Positions 60,276-64,000 of a DNA stretch of 64,000 bases are shown here, one piece after another. The notes under the pieces are model-generated. The model ran no database searches. It saw only the letters and a list, made by a program, of their open reading frames with translations, and had not been told where the DNA came from. How positions within the stretch are numbered: position 1 is the first letter of the stretch; every line of letters begins with the position of its first letter. The stretch comes from DASZTV01 sp035548125 (GTDB lineage Bacteria > Actinomycetota > Actinomycetes > JAFAQI01), in NCBI GenBank assembly GCA_035548125.1, contig DASZTV010000024.1:5172-69171 (forward strand), read 5' to 3'. The translations under genes and the position numbers were made by a program.

Positions 60276-61678
60276 GGCTCCAGTGTGCCTGCGCCGGCGG
60301 GAGCGCCGAGTCCGGCCAGGGCCGAGGTGATGCGATCCAGGCCCTGCTCGACCTCGGCCTCGGTCCCCTGCCCTGCCGCGAGGAACGCGAACGCGATGAG
60401 CCGCCCACCGGCGTCGACGACGACTCCCGCGAGGCTGTTCACCCCGACCAGCGTTCCCGTCTTGGCGCGCACCAGTCCGGCGCCGGACTTGGCGCCGTGC
60501 CCGAGATAGCGGTCGGCGAGCGTACCGGTGAACCCGCCGATCGGCAGGCCGTCGAGCACCGACCTCAGCACCGGGTGCTCCGGGGACGCCGCGGCACGTA
60601 GCACCGTGACGAGGGCGGCCGCGTCGAGCCGGTCGTCGTGAGAGAGCCCGCTGGTGTCCTTCAAGATCACTGAGCCGGTCTGCACCCCGAGGTTTGCCGC
60701 CTCCCTCGTCACGGCCGTCGCCGCGCCGGTGAAGTCGGTGCTCAGCCCGTCATGCGCCGCGACGGCGCGACCGAGGGCCTCCGCCAGGTCGTTGTCGCTC
60801 GCGGTGAGCAGCCGTTGGACCAGCGCGGAAAGCGGCGGGGAGGACACCTCCGCGAGCGGGGTCGCCGTATCGGGCGCCGTCGCCGCCTTCACGTCTCCTT
60901 TGATCCTGACGCCGTCGGCGCGCAGCAGCTCCTCGAACGCGCTGACCGCTTGAGCGGTCGGCGTGGGCGTGCGTTCCGAATCGAAGTTGTCCGGATGAAG
61001 CCGCCCGCCGTCCAGCTCCAGCGCGCTGGGCGGGGTGACGTCGCCCTCGGTGACGTAGTCCGGTGACCAGCCCTCCGCGAGCGCTGGCCCGCTCCACGCG
61101 GAGGTGTCGACCCGCAGCCGGACCGGCACCCCCGCCGGCAACCCGGCAGCCGTGGCCTGCGCGAGGTCGGCGAGCGTCGCGGGCTGCGGGTAGCCGGGCG
61201 CGAAAGGCGACTCGGCGCTGCCGACCAGGGTCGGGTCCCCACCGCCGACCAGGTAGACCGTGTCGCCCAGCTCTTTGGTCTCGGTGGTGAAGTGGAAGTC
61301 CGCGCCGAGTGCCTGCAACGCCGCGCAGGCGGTCAGCAGCTTGGTGGTCGACGCCGGCGCCATGGGGGTGCGGGCGCCCTGCGCCCAGAGCGTCCGGCCG
61401 CTCATCACGTCGACCACGCTGCCGACCAGCTGTTCGCCGGTCGGAAGCGACCCGACCGCGGCGTCAATCGCCGCCGTCGAGAGCGTTGCGCGCGGCGCTG
61501 CCGTCGAGGTCGCAACGGAGGCGAGAATCGTCTCCCGCGCAGCCGATGCGGTGGTCGCCGGCGACGGCGACGCCGCCGTTCCCGACCGGTCCGACTCGTT
61601 GCGGTCGACGGCGACGAAGACCGCCGCCGCGGTGACCGCAGTCGCGATCGTCAGGGGGAGAATGTTGCGCCGACGCAC
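60272..61678 (-). CDS. dacB: D-Ala-D-Ala carboxypeptidase/endopeptidase (PBP4, DacB type)
   Basis: A peptidase S13 enzyme trimming peptidoglycan outside the membrane. An N-terminal membrane segment (NILPLTIATAVTAAAVFVAV) is followed by the catalytic Ser-x-x-Lys STTK (MAPASTTKLLTACAAL), SDN (LLTASDNDLAEALG) and KTG (VRAKTGTLVGVN). The start is uncertain: GTG 61678 is used, GTG 61690 is equally possible; neither has a good Shine-Dalgarno sequence. It is divergent from ppa across 49 bases, an arrangement conserved in actinobacteria. Confidence 0.92.
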   Translation of the reverse strand: MRRRNILPLTIATAVTAAAVFVAVDRNESDRSGTAASPSPATTASAARETILASVATSTAAPRATLSTAAIDAAVGSLPTGEQLVGSVVDVMSGRTLWAQGARTPMAPASTTKLLTACAALQALGADFHFTTETKELGDTVYLVGGGDPTLVGSAESPFAPGYPQPATLADLAQATAAGLPAGVPVRLRVDTSAWSGPALAEGWSPDYVTEGDVTPPSALELDGGRLHPDNFDSERTPTPTAQAVSAFEELLRADGVRIKGDVKAATAPDTATPLAEVSSPPLSALVQRLLTASDNDLAEALGRAVAAHDGLSTDFTGAATAVTREAANLGVQTGSVILKDTSGLSHDDRLDAAALVTVLRAAASPEHPVLRSVLDGLPIGGFTGTLADRYLGHGAKSGAGLVRAKTGTLVGVNSLAGVVVDAGGRLIAFAFLAAGQGTEAEVEQGLDRITSALAGLGAPAGAGTLEP

Positions 61679-61727
61679 GTACAGGCACACTAATCGGCGT
61701 CCCGGTCTGCGTTCTAAGGAGTCTCGC

Positions 61728-62216
61728 GTGGAGTTCGACGTCTTCATCGAGATCCCCAAGGGATGCCGCAACAAGTACGAGGTCGACCACACCTCCGGCC
61801 GGCTCCGGCTGGATCGCACGCTGTTTACCGCCACGCAGTACCCCGCCGACTACGGCTTCATCGAGAACACCCTCGGCGAGGACGGCGACCCGCTGGACGC
61901 GCTCGTCCTGCTCACCGAGCCGACGTTTCCCGGGTGCCTGATCCTCTGCCGGGCGATCGGCATGTTCCGGATGACGGACGAGAAGGGCGGCGACGACAAG
62001 GTCCTCTGCGTTCCGGCCAACGACCCGCGCCAGGAGCACCTACGCGACATCCACCACCTGCCGGAGTTCGACAAGCTGGAGATCCAGCACTTCTTCGAGG
62101 TCTACAAGGACCTCGAGCCCGGCAAGAGCGTCGAGGGCGCGACCTGGGTCGGCCGCACGGAGGCCGAGGCGGAGATCGAGGCCTCGCGGAAGCGTCTCGA
62201 GAAGGCCGGCCACTAA
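61728..62216 (+). CDS. ppa: Inorganic pyrophosphatase (family I)
   Basis: It hydrolyses pyrophosphate and drives biosynthetic reactions. 162 residues; metal-binding motif DGDPLDALVL, PADYGFIENTLGEDGDP, and ending in an alternation of helices (AEAEIEASRKRLEKAG). GTG 61728 is preceded by AAGGAG at the right distance and gives the family N-terminus MEFDVFIEIPKGCRNKYEVD. Confidence 0.96.
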   Translation: MEFDVFIEIPKGCRNKYEVDHTSGRLRLDRTLFTATQYPADYGFIENTLGEDGDPLDALVLLTEPTFPGCLILCRAIGMFRMTDEKGGDDKVLCVPANDPRQEHLRDIHHLPEFDKLEIQHFFEVYKDLEPGKSVEGATWVGRTEAEAEIEASRKRLEKAGH

Positions 62217-62234
62217 CAGCGCCCGGACACGCGA

Positions 62235-62273
62235 CCGCCCGCCGTACCCGGGGAAATCCAGTACGGCGGGCGG
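62235..62273. terminator. Bidirectional hairpin between ppa and the small membrane protein gene
   Basis: CCGCCCGCCGTAC (62235-62247) and GTACGGCGGGCGG (62261-62273) are perfect 13-base complements with a 13-base loop. It lies between two convergent genes, 18 bases past the ppa stop. There is no U-tract, as common for high-GC terminators. Confidence 0.75.
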
Positions 62274-62287
62274 AGCGCGATGTGGTG

Positions 62288-62593
62288 CTAGGCGGCCTTG
62301 CCGCGACCAATCGAGATGTTCAGGCCGAGGTTGCCGACCACGGCGCGGATGAACTCGCCCATGCCGACCAGCACGACGCCGGTGGCAACCGGGTTCATCC
62401 AGTCAGCGCGCAGCGTCTGACCGAAGGCGGTGAACACCGAGTAGTCCAGGGCCCACGCGACGAGCATCGCAACGCCCACCGAGACGGTGTGCGTCAGAGC
62501 CTTGGGGGTCTTCACGGGCAGGATCTCGTTGAGCACATCGCCGACCACCGCAAGCGCTAGGGCAAGGCCTGCGAAAACGACGAACGCATACAT
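62288..62593 (-). CDS. Small membrane protein, unknown function
   Basis: A 101-residue protein with three membrane segments (MYAFVVFAGLALALAVVGDV, TVSVGVAMLVAWALDYSVFT, PVATGVVLVGMGEFIRAVVG) and a short basic tail. ATG 62593 follows GGAGTGATCCG. I do not recognise the family. The divergent neighbour is the ECF sigma factor gene, 153 bases away. Confidence 0.75.
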   Translation of the reverse strand: MYAFVVFAGLALALAVVGDVLNEILPVKTPKALTHTVSVGVAMLVAWALDYSVFTAFGQTLRADWMNPVATGVVLVGMGEFIRAVVGNLGLNISIGRGKAA

Positions 62594-62660
62594 CGGATCA
62601 CTCCATCTCTCGCGACACATCGGTGCGTCGCGTCACCTGGTTCGACTCTCGCTGCGAATC

Positions 62661-62718
62661 TTGGTTACAGCGAAATCCCGACGACTTGCTACGCGGCGGT
62701 AACACCGCCGGTAACCAA
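62661..62718. promoter_or_regulatory. Inverted repeat in the ECF sigma upstream region
   Basis: TTGGTTAC (62661-62668) and GTAACCAA (62711-62718) are perfect 8-base complements 42 bases apart. A separate hairpin, GGCGGT-AAC-ACCGCC, lies just before the second arm at 62695-62709. The sequences precede the sigma start by 28 bases or more and could bind a regulator or shape the sigma promoter (GGTAAC resembles an ECF -35 element). Confidence 0.4.
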
Positions 62719-62746
62719 GGCAGAGGAAGGGAGTCGAAACCGTCGT

Positions 62747-63343
62747 ATGGACGTCGACCCGGCGTTGGTGCGGGCTTGCCAGCGGGGCGAGCGCGGTGCG
62801 CTCGACGCGCTGATCCGCGCGACGTACGCCGACGTCTACAAGCTGTGCCGGCGAATGCTCGCCGACCCCGACGAGGCAGCCGACGCGACGCAGGAGGTGT
62901 TCATCCGCGTGATGCGTTCCGTGGTCGGCTTCCGCGGAGAGGCGGCGTTCGGCACCTGGCTGCACCGGGTGACGGTCAACGTCTGCCTGACGTTGCTACG
63001 CAAGCGGACGAAGGCGCGCGAAGCCGGGCTGGTGGCCGGGCACACCGCGTTCGCAACCCCGGACGACACGTCGGAGATCGCCGGCGAGGAAGCCTCGCCG
63101 GATGAGCGTGCGGCTACCGCCGACTTGATGCGGCGTAGCGAGGCCGCTCTCGCGACCCTGCCGGAAGACGCGCGCACCGTCGTGGTGTTGCGAGACATCG
63201 AAGGACTGTCGACCAAAGAGGTGGCCGACCTGCTCGACGTCACCGAGACGGTGGTGAAGGTGCGACTGCATCGCGCCCATGCCAGGCTGCGTTCACTCGT
63301 CCTCGGCGAAGACGGGACCGCGACCGCAGGTGGTGTTGCCTGA
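62747..63343 (+). CDS. ECF sigma factor (RpoE family)
   Basis: A 198-residue sigma factor. Region 2 is ATQEVFIRVMRSVVGFRGEA and AFGTWLHRVTVNVCLTLLRK, region 4 is LPEDARTVVVLRDIEGLSTK then EVADLLDVTETVVKVRLHRA. A downstream zinc-type anti-sigma gene overlaps by one base (TGATG), marking a stress-response pair. The regulon is unknown. Confidence 0.92.
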   Translation: MDVDPALVRACQRGERGALDALIRATYADVYKLCRRMLADPDEAADATQEVFIRVMRSVVGFRGEAAFGTWLHRVTVNVCLTLLRKRTKAREAGLVAGHTAFATPDDTSEIAGEEASPDERAATADLMRRSEAALATLPEDARTVVVLRDIEGLSTKEVADLLDVTETVVKVRLHRAHARLRSLVLGEDGTATAGGVA

Positions 63344-63741
63344 TGGATGACACGAAGCTCCCGCGCTTCTGTCGTGAGGCTCGATCACAGCTGCCAGCCA
63401 TCGCCTCGGGCGAGCTGTCGGGCTGGCCGCTTCATGTCGTACGCGCGCACCTTCGCCGATGCGCCGACTGCTCGGCGGAGCTGGTCAGGCAGGAGCGGCT
63501 GGCGTCAGCGCTGACCGCCCTGCGCGACGCTCCCGTCGAGCCGCCGGTCGGGCTGCTGGACGACCTGCTCGCGCGGGTCGACCGACGCGGCGTGAGAGAA
63601 CGCGCTGCAGTGCCGGCACGCGGTGCGATCAGCGGCGCGCGTCCCGGCCTATCGGTGGCGTTCCTGACGGTGGGCGCGGTCGCTTCGACGGGGATCGGCT
63701 ACGGAATCTGGCGCGGTGCGAAGGCGCTCCGCAAGACCTAA
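63343..63741 (+). CDS. Zinc-binding anti-sigma factor
   Basis: A 132-residue protein with the HxxxCxxC zinc motif (VRAHLRRCADCSAEL), the anti-sigma region at the N-terminus, and one membrane segment near the C-terminus (SVAFLTVGAVASTGIGYGIW) followed by a basic tail. It would hold the ECF sigma factor inactive at the membrane. The first Cys (FCREA, residue 10) may be an additional ligand. Confidence 0.88.
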   Translation: MDDTKLPRFCREARSQLPAIASGELSGWPLHVVRAHLRRCADCSAELVRQERLASALTALRDAPVEPPVGLLDDLLARVDRRGVRERAAVPARGAISGARPGLSVAFLTVGAVASTGIGYGIWRGAKALRKT

Positions 63742-63750
63742 CCACTCGCC

Positions 63751-63804
63751 GAGGCCGCCATAGGTGGCCTAAGCGGGCGCAGTTTGGCCACCAAGGGCGG
63801 CCTC
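63751..63804. terminator. Long nested hairpin between the anti-sigma and glpD genes
   Basis: GAGGCCGCC (63751-63759) pairs with GGCGGCCTC (63796-63804), and the inner GGTGGCC (63763-63769) pairs with GGCCACC (63786-63792). Two convergent genes end on either side, so it is probably a shared bidirectional terminator. Confidence 0.75.
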
Positions 63805-63816
63805 GACGTCCTGGAG

Positions 63817-64000
63817 CTAGCTGATGACGGTGCGCCGGCTGTCGGGCGCCACCAGTCGCCGGGCGTCGGCATTGACGTCGTCGGTCTGCTCTTGCGAGAG
63901 CCGCTCCGCCTCGACCCTCGCGATGTAGGCCGCCACCTCGCTCTCGCGGGTTTCGTCTTCCCATCCGTGGACCTTCGCCAGCACCCGCGCGACCGCGACC
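63817..64000 (-). CDS. Glycerol-3-phosphate dehydrogenase, C-terminal fragment (partial)
   Basis: Only the last 60 codons are present; the gene begins beyond the right edge. The protein reads VAVARVLAKVHGWEDETRES, then EVAAYIARVEAERLSQEQTD, and ends APDSRRTVIS. This matches the C-terminal helical region of actinobacterial GlpD/GlpA-type dehydrogenases, whose tail has VMGW-EVxxYLARVAAERESQ. The assignment is from the tail alone, so it is moderate. Confidence 0.6.
   Translation of the reverse strand, partial: VAVARVLAKVHGWEDETRESEVAAYIARVEAERLSQEQTDDVNADARRLVAPDSRRTVIS

Overview
The window is high-GC, gene-dense chromosomal DNA from an actinomycete. The evidence is a set of actinobacterial marker genes: rex-hemACD, a close BldN-type sigma factor with its DUF5667 partner, Lsr2, the small bS22-like basic protein, DisA/RadA, ClpC, DUF3180 beside folK, and long chains of genes joined by 4-base GTGA/ATGA overlaps. 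Gene order resembles both Streptomyces (rex-hemACD then bldN-rsbN) and Mycobacterium (Rv0498-Rv0509: TIM-barrel protein, proC, small HTH, bS22, epimerase, acyltransferase, SerB-like HAD, glutaredoxin, hemA). Chemotaxis genes suggest a motile relative, perhaps in or near Frankiales/Sporichthyales/Jatrophihabitantales; that placement is inference. I see no tRNA, rRNA, CRISPR array, prophage or insertion sequence. No stretch longer than 300 bases lacks a gene.

Layout. 1-3.7 kb: heme biosynthesis operon rex-hemA-hemC-cobA/hemD (minus strand; the last gene runs off the left edge) behind a near-perfect Rex operator. 3.7-10.5 kb: DUF349 protein, glutaredoxin-like protein, acyl-CoA synthetase, an amidase with a previously easy-to-miss 51-residue GatC/AtzG-like partner, and a bifunctional penicillin-binding protein. 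10.6-14.3 kb: a bldN-rsbN pair followed by a secreted LPYTG surface protein whose upstream region carries a near-consensus sigma-BldN promoter; this is the most interesting locus. 14.3-23.5 kb: HAD phosphatase, acyltransferase, epimerase, SAM hydrolase, bS22, HTH protein, CapA lipoprotein, histone-deacetylase-like AcuC, proC, proline dehydrogenase, TIM-barrel isomerase. 23.5-27.4 kb: DUF2007 protein, cysteine-rich protein, radA-disA. 27.4-32.1 kb: antigen-85/esterase-like secreted hydrolase and cheB-cheR-cheW. 32.2-42.9 kb: mutY-GDPD, clpC, lsr2, lysS, then coaX-panD-panC-DUF2520 for coenzyme A. 43-52.9 kb: MidA-like methyltransferase, YjbR protein, a NarL-type two-component system divergent from an ABC-2 exporter, an orphan NuoD paralogue, and an OpuC-type osmolyte ABC importer. 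52.9-62.2 kb: a long minus-strand run dacB-metalloprotease-tilS-hpt-ftsH-folP-folB-folK-DUF3180 that lacks folE, with ppa divergent. 62.2-64 kb: small membrane protein, ECF sigma/anti-sigma pair, and the 3' end of glpD.

Functionally the window mixes housekeeping (heme, folate, pantothenate/CoA, tRNA lysidine, lysyl-tRNA, proteostasis) with envelope and development (PBP, DacB, BldN, surface protein) and stress signalling (Rex redox sensing, DisA c-di-AMP, ECF sigma). Besides genes I report candidate operators, terminators, and a roughly 50-bp element that occurs twice, each time directly in front of a start codon and carrying its Shine-Dalgarno sequence.
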